This document shows, piece by piece, positions 1-47,140 of a stretch of DNA of 64,000 bases; the stretch's first letter is position 1; the number at the start of each line of letters is the position of its first letter. A program made the translations under genes and the position numbers. The notes under the pieces are model-generated. The model was not told the DNA's origin and made no database searches. It saw only the letters and a program-made list of their open reading frames with translations. This DNA comes from Ficedula albicollis (lineage: Eukaryota > Chordata > Aves > Passeriformes > Muscicapidae). The stretch is from contig NC_021677.1 of the NCBI RefSeq assembly GCF_000247815.1, forward strand, positions 63,821,942 through 63,885,941. The letters are read 5' to 3'.

Positions 1-754
1 AATGTACAGATATGCGTGTTTAAAGTTCAATTGTGCTCATCTGGGCATCAATCACATGATATGGAATAATGGGTGGAATGTCCTGGGGTTATCCACGATG
101 TCATTATGTTCATATCTATCTGAGCCCAAAAATTGCTACTGTATTTCCAAGACCTAAAAAAGGTCAATATAAAACCTGTAAGAACATAAAACCAAACTAA
201 GAGTGGTCAGAGTGTGATCTAAACCCTCCAGCATCCCCAGCCAGGGTCTAACCAAGTCCTTGGTGCCAGAGTTGTGTACAAGTGAGTAATTTGTGCTGCG
301 GCTCCAACCAGGAATGGCTTTTCCATGAGTCTGAAAAGCAACATCTTGGATGATGCTGACATGGATCCATTGGATCTGCATTGCCCAGACAGCTGTGGCT
401 GCCCCTGGATCCCTGGCACTGTCCTGGTGGGACACTGGGACAGTGGGAGGTGGCCCTGGGTGGGCTTTGAGGCCCCTTCCAACCCAAACCATTCCATGAT
501 TCTGTGGTTCCATACTGTGAATCCCAGGTGTTTTGTGTACAGTGTGTATTTCACAGATGGTCAATAGAGAAACTAACTTCAAAATGTACAAAGCCATTTT
601 AATATAACCACTCATTCTGTTCAAGAGTTTCTCTGGCACAGGTCAAGACTTTCCTTCTGCTTTAGGGAAGTTTAACTCTCCCAGCCCTGTGTGGCTGATC
701 CTGTGCTCCCTCCTTGGCCAGGTTCCTTACAGGATAAGCACTGGAGCTCATTAC
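1..754. other. TOGARAM1 intron, left window edge
   Basis: No exon of TOG4 could be found. AT-rich intron with one forward CR1 fragment (375-520). Confidence 0.7.
375..520 (+). repeat. CR1 LINE 3' fragment
   Basis: 'agctgtggctgcccctgg', 'gacagtgggaggtg' and a 3' end 'ccttccaacccaaaccattc' followed by gattctg, the avian CR1 tail. Confidence 0.85.
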
Positions 755-32060
<31,306 letters not shown>

Positions 32061-33875
32061 AATCGCTGGGCTGGGCTGCTTCGTGTTCCAGCCGCTGATC
32101 TCTTGCTAAACAGTGAAATAAATAACAGCGAATCCACGGTATGGGCGAGCCTGGCCGTGCAGGGGGTGGTGAGAAGTTATACCAGGGTGGTACACGAAGT
32201 TTTATTGTTGCAGAATACCTTAAATATAGTTATTTATAAGTGTTTTGGCAGGCTTTGCAGCTGGACTGTGACCATTCCTTTTCCCATGTGGTGGTGCCTT
32301 GTGTTTCCTGATTTTTGTGTGTTTGGATGATGAAATTAGGAAGTGGACACGAACACCAAAGGGAAATGCATTCCTTTTGCTGCTGGACAGCTTTTTAAAA
32401 TTATTTTAATTTTTAAAATTTTTCTGTGTGTAGTTTGTGCTGCTAAATTGTGATGTGAAAAATACTGCTGGCTATGATATTGCCTTTTGCAGATGTGCTT
32501 AAATTAGCTTCTTTGAGTTATTTTTTCCAGTACAGAGTGATAATAGGGGAGCTTATTTTTCCCTTTGTGGGTAAGAGGTTTTCCAGCCCCTTCCCTTCCC
32601 TGTCACTGCTATTGTATTCTGCGTTTAAACGTTGGCAACCCATTTGATTATTTCAAATTAAGCACTTCTAAGTGGGCTGCCCTGCAAGTGAGGTGTCATT
32701 TAAGGAGCTGTGCAAATGATGAACTTATTATTAAGATAAAAGAAGCGAGATCTCGCAGATCACTTAGCAAGTCAGGAACTGCTGGGCTCAGGAGTGGGGT
32801 GGCTGCAGTGTTCCCGGGAGAACAATGGGATTCTTTCCCCGTGGCCCAGGATCCTGACACGTTCCTACCCTCCACCTCTCAGCAGTGCAGCTCTGGGGGC
32901 TGAACAAAGAGCTGCTGCAGCCTGGGAGCGCTCAGGGAGCTGAAATTAGAGCAGGTGCTCCAGTGTCACGATGCACGTGGGGACTTTGGGAAGAGGAGCT
33001 GTGGAGGAGTGAGGATCCTCCCCTCGGCACTCCTGGAGTTCCTGGGGAGCGTGGGCTGCTGCCAGTGCTGGAGTGTGGAAGAATTCTGGGGTGCTCAGCC
33101 TGTCCCCCTGCTCACCTGGGCAGCCCTGAGCTCTCCAGGGGCTGAGACAGTCCCAGCAGGGATTTCCTGGCCCTGTGGGAGCCCCGGGGTGAGGTGAGGA
33201 TCTCCTGTTCCTCCTGTGCTCCTCTGGGTATCCACAGCACAGGAATCTGCTCCAGCCCCGCTGCTCTGTGCGGGTGGTTGGCTGAAGGAATGGGAATGAG
33301 ATTGGGAATGGGAAGGGATTGGGAATGGGGAGCTGCTCCCTGCCACAGCCTGGACAGAGAAAGGCACAGCAGGACTGGGCTGCTCCCCAGGAGCACTAAG
33401 CAGGCAGCAATTGAACTGCACAAGAGGAGTTTAAGGACTTTCAAAACTTTGTCTCAAGTAAGCCAGTTGTATTCTTTAGTTATCTGTGTTTGTTTCTATT
33501 TCAGCCACTGTTCAGTTGTCTCAAACCCTTGATGTAGAATCACAGAATATCCTGAGTGGGAAGGGATCCACAGGAATCATCAGTCCAGCTCCTGCCCTGC
33601 ACAGACACGCCAACAATCAGATCATAGATATTTTATTCCAGAACAAATAAAAGAGCGATGGTTTTGGGTTTGAGTTGAATCTAGCGTAGACTATTCCTGA
33701 ACATTTGGAGGTCCTGGATTTAACTTGTGTCCAAAAGCGTAGCAGGTAAAGGTTGAGAGGGGAATGGGGGTAGACATTCATCAGTGTGAAAGCCCCAATG
33801 AGATGTAAGCGTTAGGTGAGGTACAGAAGGTGAGGTACAGAAGGTGAGGTGACCCCTCCCATCTGTGTTTGGCAG
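32061..33875. other. KLHL28 5' flank or first intron
   Basis: No coding exon recognised. Contains a short GGGAAT-like run (33,285-33,335), a reverse CR1 tail (33,537-33,615) and a 13-bp 'aggtgaggtacag' repeat just before the coding exon (33,812-33,850). A noncoding 5' exon probably lies in the left half. Confidence 0.6.
33537..33615 (-). repeat. CR1 LINE tail, reverse
   Basis: 'agaatcacagaatatcctga', then gtgggaagggatccacaggaa. Confidence 0.7.
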
Positions 33876-34774
33876 ATGGACCCGTCGTCGCCGCCCTTCC
33901 TGCTGGCCAAGCTGACGCCGCTGCACTCGGAGCAGCTGCTGCAGGGCCTGAACGTGCTGCGGCAGCAGCGGGAGCTGTGCGACGTGGTGCTGCGCGTGGG
34001 CGAGGCCAAGGTGCACGCGCACAAGGTGGTGCTGGCCAGCATCAGCCCCTACTTCAAGGCCATGTTCACGGGCAACCTGTCGGAGAAGGAGAACGCCGAG
34101 GTGGAGTTCCAGTGCGTGGACGAGGCGGCGCTGCAGGCCATCGTGGAGTACGCCTACACCGGCACCGTCTTCATCTCGCAGGACACGGTGGAGTCGCTGC
34201 TGCCCGCCGCCAACCTGCTGCAGGTCAAGCTGGTGGTCCAGGAGTGCTGCGCCTTCCTGGAGAGCCAGCTGGACCCCGGCAACTGCATCGGCATCTGGCG
34301 CTTCGCCGAGACCTACGGCTGCCACGAGCTCTACCTGGCCGCCAGCAAGTTCATCTGCCAGAACTTCGAGGACGTGTGCCAGACCGAGGAGTTCCTGGAG
34401 CTGACGCACTCGGAGCTGGACGAGATCGTGTCCAACGACTGCCTGAACGTGGTGACGGAGGAGACGGTGTTCTACGCCCTGGAGGCCTGGGTCAAGTACG
34501 ACGTGCAGGAGCGCCAGAAGTACCTGGCGCGGCTGCTGCACTGCGTGCGCCTGCCCCTGCTCAGCGTCAAGTTCCTCACCCGCCTCTACGAGGCCAACCA
34601 CCTCATCAGGGACGACCACACCTGCAAGCACCTGCTCAACGAGGCCCTCAAGTACCACTTCATGCCCGAGCACAGACTGTCCCACCAGAGCATGCTGCTG
34701 ACGCGGCCCCGCTGCGCCCCCAAGGTGCTCTGCGCCGTGGGGGGCAAGGCGGGGCTCTTCGCCTGCCTGGAGAG
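33876..34774 (+). CDS. KLHL28: KLHL28 coding exon 1 (BTB, BACK)
   Basis: 899 nt. The ATG is the first codon after the splice acceptor; donor GTGAGC; phase 2 out. Third codon positions are almost all G or C, and the exon is far more GC-rich than its introns. Contains BTB and BACK and the first half-blade of Kelch (CAVGGKAGLFACLE). Confidence 0.97.
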
Positions 34775-37700
34775 GTGAGCGGGGCTGGGCGAGCTGGGAT
34801 CCCCGGGAGAGTCACAGGTGGCTCTTTAAATGCTGTTTGTTGTACCCAGAGGAGACAGCAATTCACGGGCCCTGGGTGGCAAGAGCCCAGCCCACAGCCT
34901 GTCAACCTCAGCTGTAGCCAACCCCGGCTCTGGTTACAATGCATTACGTACTTTTCTTTTATACGTAACAACCAATCAATGCCTTTACTATTGCCTGTAA
35001 GCTATCGTAACTACTAACATTACCAAATTCATGTTACTATTTTCCAATATCAAAAAGTTAGTGTGTTACAGTTGAAGCTAGAAGTTGTTTTTCAGTTTTC
35101 TTGCAGTGGAAAATTTTTTCTACTTGCAACATTGGCTTTCTTGTTTGCCCGTGAAATCTTTTTTGCTTGGTAAAACATCTTTTGTTTGAGGTGGATTTAT
35201 CCTTTGCTCTGAGCCATAAAAACCCCTTCCAGCTCACTTACCCTTTGCTTTCTAGTAATCCAGTAAGACTGGCTCAGCAATTATTTTCTTCTATATCAAA
35301 ACTTGCTTTCATTTCTACTCTTTCTTCAGATTCTACATTTAAAGATCTTTCTGTTATACATATGTGTTTGTGAGACCTTCCTGTCCAATCTTTATCCTTC
35401 CCAACACCTCTCACTCGCTGATCCTGGAAGAGGCCTGGGAGTCCCTCCAGAGTTTGCAGACTGTGCTTGTTCCTTTCCTCCATAAAAACTCTTCAGCAGG
35501 TTTTTTTTTTAACAAGGATGACCCCCAAGTGCTTTTTATTTCATGCAGTGTTAGGGGGTTTTGTTTGCACTTGTGCAAACAAAAAAAGCCCTGAAAGCAT
35601 TTTCATTTTGTTGATTGAGTTAATAATGTGGTTAATTAAGTTGGTACAGTTCTTATTTTTTCTTCTAGGTATTTTCATTTTACCTAATTTTCCCCCTGAT
35701 TTTTGTTATTATTTCAAACAAATCATAAAAATTAACTTGCTGTCTGAGTAATGTGCTTCCCAATAATTCAGAAATCCTTGGAATTAAAATAGACTTAATC
35801 ATAGGAGAGTAAAGGAGGCTCAGAGGGACTTTTCCCTACAACTCCCTGCCAGGAGGGGACAGCCCCAGGTCAGGCTCTGCTCCAGGAACAGGGACAGGAA
35901 GGGGCTGGAGAATTCCTGAGGAGCTGGGCAGGGGCTCAGCTGGAGAAAAGGAGGCTCAGGGCCCCTGTGGCTCTGCACAACTCCCTGCCAGGAGGGGACA
36001 GCCGGGGGGGATTTGGGATCTGGGAACAGGGACAGGGACAGGAGGAGAGGGAACGGCCTCAGGCTGGGCAGGGCAGGCTCAGGGGGAAGCAGCAGGAATT
36101 TCCCCATGGGAAGGGAGCTCGGGGGGTGGCAGTGCCCAGGGAGGGTTGCAGTGCCCATCCCTGGGGGTGTCACCTGGGGGTGGCACTCAGAGCTCTGGGC
36201 TGGGACAAGGAGGGCACTGGGCACAGCTGGGACTCTGTGGAGTCTCTTTTCCAGCCTCAGTGATCCTGGGGTTTCATGAAGGAGTTCTGGATCCTGATGT
36301 GATGGTGGCTTTGATCCCAGCTGCTGTGTCTGTGCTGGAACTGGTGAGTGCCCCTCCTCTTTCGCCTGCATTCCAGAATGAGCCTCCTCCATTCCTGGAG
36401 AGAGTCCCTGAGGCTCAGCCTGGAGCAGAAAGAGCAAAAAGAGAGAAAAACAACTTTGTGCCCCAAGCTGGTGTGGCTGGGCTTGCTTAGAACATGGGAT
36501 TAACATTCCCTGAGTGGGTGGTTAAACTGTGTGGGCTGTTTAACACAAATCCACGTTGATACATTTATTTTCCCACAGAAACTCTGATGTTCAGTGTGCC
36601 CTCAGCAGCCCAGCACTGCTCCCTGGGCCAGGCACTCACCTGAGCTGCTTCCACAGCTCCATTCTGCACTTTTTATACTTGAGCCTGAGTCAGGGGGGCT
36701 CTAGGTTGGGTATTAGGAAAAGCTTCTTCTATTAGGAAAAGGATCCTTGGACTCCTTGATCTCTCCAACTCAGGGTGTTCCTCATTCTGGGAATAATTTT
36801 GGCTTTATTTATGATTGGAGGGGTGAGTTCTGATACTCTCTGTGCTTGCAGAGGGACACACATTTCAAAACCTGGGGAGAGCTGTGTGTTCTTTTTCCTG
36901 TGTTCAGAGATATCAAAGTCATTTAAAGTTAATTTTCCCAGTGATAGTCACTGATATTAAACCAGATGTCAGGGCTGGGAGTTGTTTGGCTTATAGACTT
37001 AAAAAATAAAGACTTAAAAAAATTTATTTCATAAAAAATGTTGCAGTGAGTAAAGTAATTCTCTGATACTCTTCTGCATCTTTCCCACCTTCTCCAATGA
37101 TTTGAAGAATCCTACCAATATAATTTGGATTATTTTCAAATTTTTGGTTCTTCATAATAGCAAAATTACTTAGAATATATTTAATCTCTATTCTGTTCTC
37201 TGGTGTTTCAGCAGCTCCTGTTTCTGGGCTCTTGGTGCCTGTCAGCTCTCCAGGGGCCTCTTGCTCCTGTATGGTTTTTGAACAGATCATGTTTCCTCTG
37301 TGCCAGATAGCCTCTTAATTATTTAGGTGATTTATTAATTAAATATTCAGGTAGATTGGCTAGACTTCATATGGGGCAAGCTAGACTCAGCATGTTCTCC
37401 CTGAGTATAATTAAAGGAAAATGCTATTTTTGGGTTTGAATTTTTGGGTTTGAATGTAGGATTTAAATATGAGATTTTAAATGCTGTTTAAAAGAATTAA
37501 GTTGTTTCAAAGACATATTTTTCAAGTTAGTTTGGGCTACGTTGACATTTTCTTTAAATTATAGAGTGCACATAAAATACATATTTATAAACTGAAAGCT
37601 GTACTTTCTAAATGTATATTTGTAAATACAAATGTGCACTTCCCTCTCTCTAATTTGTTTTTCTCCCTTCCATTTCTGTGGCCAGTTTGGTTTTTTTTTT

Positions 37701-40256
37701 TGGTATTTTCTCCTCCCTCTGGGTTGTATTTCCAGCAGTTTCCATTGCAGCTGATGCTTTTCTCCCTGCCCTTCCAGCATAGGGATGTATTTCCCCCAGA
37801 ATGACTTGTAGCTCAGGCTGGCCCCTCTGAGCATCCCCTGCTATGAGTTTGGATTTTTATTTTTTTGTGTATTTTCTCCTCCCTTTGGGTTGTGTTTCCA
37901 GCAGTTTCCATTGCAGCTGATGTTTGGGGTTTATTTGGTGTTTTCTCTTCCCTTTGTGTCACATTTCCAGCAGTTTCCATTGCAGCTGATGTTTGGGGTG
38001 TTTATTTGGTGTTTTCTCCTCCCTCTGGGTTGCATTCCCAGCAGTTTCCATTGCAGCTGATGCTTTTCTCCCTGCCCTTTCAGCATGGAGATGTATTTCC
38101 CCCAGACGGATTCGTGGATCGGGCTGGCCCCTCTCAGCATCCCCCGTTACGAGTTTGGGATCTGTGTGCTGGAGCAGAAGCTCTACGTGGTGGGAGGCAT
38201 TGCCACCCACGTGTGCCAGGGCATCAGCTACAGGAAGCACGAGAGCTCAGTGGAGTGCTGGGACCCTGACACCAACACCTGGAGCTCCCTGGACAGGATG
38301 TTTGAGAGCCGCAGCACGCTGGGCGTGGCCGTGCTGGCGGGCGAGCTCTACGCCCTGGGGGGCTACGACGGCCAGTCCTACCTGAGGAGCGTGGAGAAGT
38401 ACATCCCCAAGGTCAAGGAGTGGCAGCTGGTGGCCCCCATGAGCAGGACACGGAGCTGCTTCGCTGCTGCAGTGCTGGATGGGATGATCTACGCCATCGG
38501 GGGGTATGGGCCTGCCCACATGAACAGGTACGTGCTCACCTGGGCACCAGCAACCCCCTGGGCAGCCTCTGTAATCCTTGTCCTGCCCACATGAACAGGT
38601 ACGTGCTGGGGTGACCCACCTGGGCACCAACAAACCCCTCCTGGGCAGGCTTTTTAATCATTGTTCTGCCCCAAATGAGCAGGTATGTGCTGGGGTGACC
38701 CCCCTGAGTGCCAGCAACCCCCCTTGAGCAGCCTTTTTAATCCTTGTCCTACCCACCTGGACAGGTACATGCTGGGGTGACCCTGTGCCCACCTGAGCAC
38801 CAGCAAACCCCCTGGGCAGGCTTTGTAATCCTTGTCTTGTCCATATGAACAGTGTGTGCTCACCTGGGCACCAGCAAACCCCCTGGGCAACCTTTGCAAT
38901 TCTTGCCATGCCCATATGGACAGGTATGTGCTCACCTGGGCACCAGCAAACCCCCCCGGGCAGCCAATTAAATAATCTCCATGGGCCTCATTAATCCCTG
39001 TTCTGTCACACCAATCCCATCATTCAAACAGGAAATCCATATTTTTGCTTCACTTTGTGTGTTCCACCTTGTTTGGGCTCTTTTTAAAGTTGCCCAAAAG
39101 GTGGTTTTACCAAAAAGGACCCCAGGAGTGTTCAGGATCCCCATTCCCAGCTCACAGCTGTGTTTGCTTTCCAGCATGGAGCGCTACGATCCGAGCAAGA
39201 ACTCCTGGGAGACCGTGGCCTCCATGGCTGACAAACGGATAAACTTTGGGGTGGGGGTCATGCTGGGCTTCATCTTCGTGGTGGGGGGACACAATGGGGT
39301 GTCCCACCTGTCGAGCATCGAGAGGTACGACCCCCACCAGAACCAGTGGACGGTGTGCCGGCCCATGAAGGAGCCCAGGACAGGTGGGACACGGCAGAGA
39401 TCAACTCTGAGCTGTAAAACTGCAGGGACAGTGGCAGGGACTCCTGGGGGTGAGGGTCACTTCAGCTCTGGGAAAGGACCTTGATTTCTCCACGTTCAGT
39501 TTATTAATGCTGAGCTGTAACAGAAATTTTAGGGAGCAGTAATTCTACTCTACCTGCTGTTTTTTCAGTGATTTGAGCAGTGATGAATTTCAGCAGGGCT
39601 GTGCTCACTGTTGTGCTGGATGTTGTTGGGTGTGCAGACCCAGGGGTGCAGGGTTGTGGTGCAGCTCCCATCTCTGGGACAGGGACAGGGACAGGGACAG
39701 CAGCCAGGGAAGGGCTGGAGCTGGGCCAGGGTGGGTCAGGCTGGATTTTGGGAAAGGTTCTTCCCCCATCCCCAGGGAATGGTGGGGATGCCCAGGGTGG
39801 GATTGTTGGGGGTCTGTGCAGGGACAGGGGCTGGGATGATCCCTGCGGGTCCCTTCCAGCCCAGGACATTCCATGATTCCATCCCACAGTCTCCCTGACA
39901 GGGGCACTGGGACAGAGGCAGCTGGATTCCTTATAGGAAAAGGGGTGAGAACAGCACAAAAAGGGGTGTCAGAGCTGCACAGAGAGGGTCCCCATTGCCA
40001 CCCCGTTTCTTTAGCCGCCGAGGGTCAGCCGTGGGTGCCGGGGGGTCTCCGGTCGGGAGCACTCCGGGTTTGATGCAGTCCTCTCTCCGCAGGCGTGGGG
40101 GCGGCGGTGATCGACAACCAGCTGTACGTGGTGGGCGGGCACTCGGGCTCCTCCTACCTGAACACGGTGCAGCGCTACGAGCCCATCTCGGACTCGTGGC
40201 TGGACTCGGCGGGGATGCTCTACTGCCGCTGCAACTTCGGCCTCACGGCGCTCTGA
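33876..40256 (+). CDS. KLHL28: KLHL28, kelch-like BTB-BACK-Kelch protein, complete CDS in four exons
   Basis: Gene-level entry: exons 33876-34774, 38084-38527, 39175-39383 and 40093-40256 give 1,716 nt, 571 codons plus stop, the length known for vertebrate KLHL28. All introns are GT-AG with phases 2, 2, 1. The protein has a BTB domain (about residues 35-142, starting CDVVLRVGEAKVHAHKVVLA), a BACK domain (about 143-250) and six Kelch blades with GG doublets (AVGGK, VVGGI, ALGGY, AIGGY, VVGGH, VVGGH), ending CNFGLTAL. BTB-BACK-Kelch proteins serve as substrate adaptors of CUL3 ubiquitin ligases; the KLHL28 substrate is not established to my knowledge. The start is the ATG directly after the acceptor (ttggcag). 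A noncoding first exon is expected upstream but was not located. Confidence 0.97.
34775..37689 (+). other. KLHL28 intron 1, main part
   Basis: No exon seen. 34,820-35,110 has an LTR-like look (TATA-like ttttatacgt, AT-rich), at low certainty. 35,810-36,275 is a forward CR1 fragment, and 36,690-36,770 holds a further CR1-like piece. The rest is AT-rich unique sequence. Confidence 0.6.
35810..36275 (+). repeat. CR1 LINE fragment
   Basis: Two overlapping CR1 blocks with 'aaaggaggctcagagggac' and 'aaaggaggctcagggcccc', then 'tggagtctcttttccagcct'. The bodies repeat 'caactccctgccaggagggg' at 35839 and 35979. Confidence 0.85.
37690..38083 (+). repeat. tandem array of KLHL28 exon 2 acceptor region, with a decayed partial exon copy
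   Basis: The block 'ttccagcagtttccattgca' followed by gctgatg ends units near 37,730, 37,897, 37,965 and 38,036 (the last begins 'tcccag'), spacing 166, 68 and 71 bp. The first unit continues into a copy of the exon 2 start (37,790-37,855: 'atgtatttcccccaga', 'ggctggcccctct', 'tatgagtttgga') with an in-frame TAG, so it is a pseudo-exon. Confidence 0.93.
38084..38527 (+). CDS. KLHL28: KLHL28 coding exon 2 (Kelch blades)
   Basis: 444 nt; acceptor ccctttcag, donor GTACGT; phase 2 in and out. Encodes MEMYFPQTDSWIGLAPLSIP, LYVVGGIATHV, LYALGGYDGQSYL and IYAIGGYGPAHMN. Both splice sites sit inside local tandem arrays made of the same boundary sequences (see the repeats at 37690-38083 and 38511-38960). 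Confidence 0.97.
38511..38960 (+). repeat. tandem array of KLHL28 exon 2 donor region
   Basis: Six units of about 70-90 bp, each starting near 'cctgcccacatgaacaggta' and containing 'cacctgggcaccagcaaacc' and 'tttgtaatccttg'. The first unit contains the true exon end and donor (GT at 38528). Donor-like CAG|GT copies lie at 38599, 38683, 38765 and 38924. Confidence 0.95.
39175..39383 (+). CDS. KLHL28: KLHL28 coding exon 3 (Kelch blades)
   Basis: 209 nt; acceptor tgctttccag, donor GTGGGA; phase 2 in, phase 1 out. Encodes MERYDPSKNSWETVASMADK, FIFVVGGHNGVSHLSS and NQWTVCRPMKEPRT. Confidence 0.97.
39640..39890 (+). repeat. CR1 LINE fragment
   Basis: 'ggattttgggaaaggttctt', 'gggacaggggctgggatgat' and 'cccttccagcccaggacatt' ending in ccatgattcc. 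Confidence 0.8.
40093..40256 (+). CDS. KLHL28: KLHL28 coding exon 4 and stop
   Basis: 164 nt to the TGA at 40254-40256; acceptor ctctccgcag; phase 1 in. Encodes VGAAVIDNQLYVVGGHSGSS and the closing strand DSWLDSAGMLYCRCNFGLTA ending with leucine. Confidence 0.97.
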
Positions 40257-41230
40257 GGGTGCTGAGCCCGGAGCTGAGACTGCTGCACCCGAGCTCAACC
40301 GGAGCTGAGCCCGGAGCTGAGCCCGGAGCTGAGACTGCTGAACCGGAGCTGAGCTGGGCAGAGCTGAGACTGCTGCAGCTGAGCTGAGCCCGGAGCTGAG
40401 ATTGCTGAACCGGAGCTGAGCCCAGAACTGAGCTGGGCAGAGCTGAGACTGCTGCAGCCGAGCTAAGCTGGGCAGAGCTGAGATTGCTGAACCAGGAGCT
40501 GAGCCCAGAGCTGAGCCGGGCAGAGCTGAGACTGCTGCACCCGAGCTAAGCTGGGCAGAGCTGAGATTGCTAAACCCGGAGCTGAGCCCAGAGCTGAGCT
40601 GGGCAGAGCTGAGATTGCTGAACCCGAGCTGAACCGGACCTGAGGCTGTTGAACCGGAGCTGAGCCCAGGGAGCTGGAGCTGAGCCCAGAGCTGAGCCTG
40701 CTTCACCTGAGCTGAGCTCAAGCCAAGCCTGGCTCTGAGCCCAGAGCTGAGCCTGGCTCTGACCCCGGCGCTGAGCCCAGGGAGGCGGAGCTGAGCCCAG
40801 AGCTGAGCCCAGGGAGGCGGAGCTGAGCCCAGCCCTGAGCCCAGAGCTGAGCCCAGGGAGGCGGAGCTGAGCCCAGCCTGGCACGGCAGCTCGGAGGAGC
40901 CGCTCCTGCCCCGTTCCCTCTGTTCCAGCCGTGGCACAGGCTGCAGAGCTCAGTGCCAGCTCCTGCTCGTGGCAGTGGCTTTGGCAGAGAGCTGGCATCC
41001 AGTTGGGAATGTGTCCATCCAACCCTTCCTAGAGCTTTTGTCTCTTCCTCCTCCTCTGGAGTGTGGAGCTCCCCGTGCTGGGGGAAGCTGGGGGAGTGCA
41101 GGGGTGAGTGTGGGGGTGCTGGCCCCTGGCTGTGTCTGCACAGGGGGTTTTTTATGACCAGTAACTCAAGGGCTGCCTTGTTTCTGTATCTCAAGGTTTG
41201 TACATAATAAATGCCATAGGATGTTGCCTG
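40257..41230 (+). other. KLHL28: KLHL28 3' UTR with CTGAGC-rich tandem repeat
   Basis: The first 620 bases (40,260-40,880) are a degenerate array around 'gagctgagcccggagctgag' with units of about 12-40 bp. This is followed by ordinary 3' UTR sequence up to the poly(A) signal. The extent is inferred from the stop codon and the AATAAA. Confidence 0.75.
41206..41211 (+). terminator. KLHL28: KLHL28 poly(A) signal AATAAA
   Basis: Canonical AATAAA about 950 bases after the stop, followed by a TG/CT-rich stretch (gttgcctgtactctcc) suited as a downstream element. Cleavage is expected near 41,225-41,235. Confidence 0.7.
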
Positions 41231-46075
<4,845 letters not shown>

Positions 46076-46394
46076 ACCGGGCCGGGCGGAGGCTCCTCCA
46101 GCCGCCCGTCCGTGCCTTGTCCCCTCAGTCCCGGGAATTGGGAGGAGCGGGGCCGGCCCGAGCAGCCGCGGTCACTGCGCTGGGGGGAAGGAAAAGCCGC
46201 TTTTCCTTGGAATTGCCGGCGGGGCTGCCGGGCGGGCGCTGGATGGCACTGTCCGACCGCGCTGGATGGCACCGATGGCTCCCGCTGGATGGCACCGATG
46301 GATGGCACAAGGACAAGCTCTGGATGTCACTGATGCTTGGCACAGGGACGGGCTCTGGGTGTCACTGCTGGGTGTGGGGCCTGAGGGGAGGACT

Positions 46395-46510
46395 GTGGGA
46401 CAGAGCCCGGGCGGGATATACGTACAGCTCGGTAAAGGGAATAAAATCAATACAGCCCGCGCGGGAATATGTACAGCCCGAAAAACGGAATAGAATAAGT
46501 ACAGCCCGGT
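46395..46510. repeat. degenerate repeat of about 40 bp, three units
   Basis: 'tacagctcgg', 'tacagcccgc', 'tacagcccga' and 'tacagcccgg' recur at near-regular spacing between AT-rich 'gggaataaaat'-like stretches. Confidence 0.7.
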
Positions 46511-46524
46511 GTGGAAATGTCCTA

Positions 46525-46700
46525 GAATCGTTTGGGTTGGAAGACACTTCGGGATTAGCCAGTCCCCAATGTCCACCCAGCACTGCCACAGCAGCCCTTA
46601 AACAGCTACACCCACAGCACGTCCAGGAATTCCCGGGACACCTCCAGGGATGGGCACTGCAAACCTCCCTGGGCACTGCCACCCCCTGAGCTCCCTTCCC
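46525..46700 (-). repeat. CR1 LINE 3' fragment, reverse
   Basis: 'tagaatcgtttgggttggaa', 'cattcccaggaca'-type middle and 'gggatgggcactgcaaacct'. Confidence 0.75.
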
Positions 46701-47140
46701 ATGGGGAAATTCCTGCTGCTGTGGGTTCAATTAATCCAAACAATGCTGTGCGTGGGCATTTAGGTCCATGGCTATGGATGGCAGGTGCTCTGTCATGGAA
46801 TCATGGAATCATTTAGCTTGGAAAAGCCCTCTGAGATGGAGTCCAGCCATTGCTGGGTGTCACTGTTGGGTGTCACTGTTGGCTGGCACAGGGATTGAGT
46901 GCCACGTCCGGGAATTCCCGGGACACCCCCAGGGATGGGCACTGCAAACCTCCCTGGGCACTGCCACCCCCTGAGCTCCCTTCCCATGGGGAAATTCCTG
47001 CTGCTGTGGGTTCAATTAATCCAAACAATGCTGTGCGTGGGCATTTAGGTCCATGGCTATGGATGGCAGGTGCTCTGTCATGGAATCATGGAATCATTTA
47101 GCTTGGAAAAGCCCTCTGAGATGGAGTCCAGCCATTCCCA
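46624..47140. repeat. tandem duplication, offset 285 bp
   Basis: A block of about 230 bp from 'aattcccgggacac' through 'gatggagtccagccatt' occurs at 46,627-46,855 and again at 46,912-47,140, nearly identical. Units are separated by a short 'ggtgtcactgtt' repeat. Confidence 0.92.

Noticed and set aside
1..754. TOG4 exon or stop codon of TOGARAM1 at the left edge
   Set aside because: No frame there shows TOG4 sequence. The one long minus frame covers a CR1 fragment.
33720..34685. 321-codon minus-strand and 382-codon plus-strand frames over KLHL28 exon 1
   Set aside because: Shadows of the high-GC KLHL28 coding frame, which is clearly conserved.
34820..35110. Solo LTR in KLHL28 intron 1
   Set aside because: Composition and a TATA-like motif are suggestive, but no terminal TG/CA pair or target-site duplication could be identified, so it is mentioned only in the intron entry.
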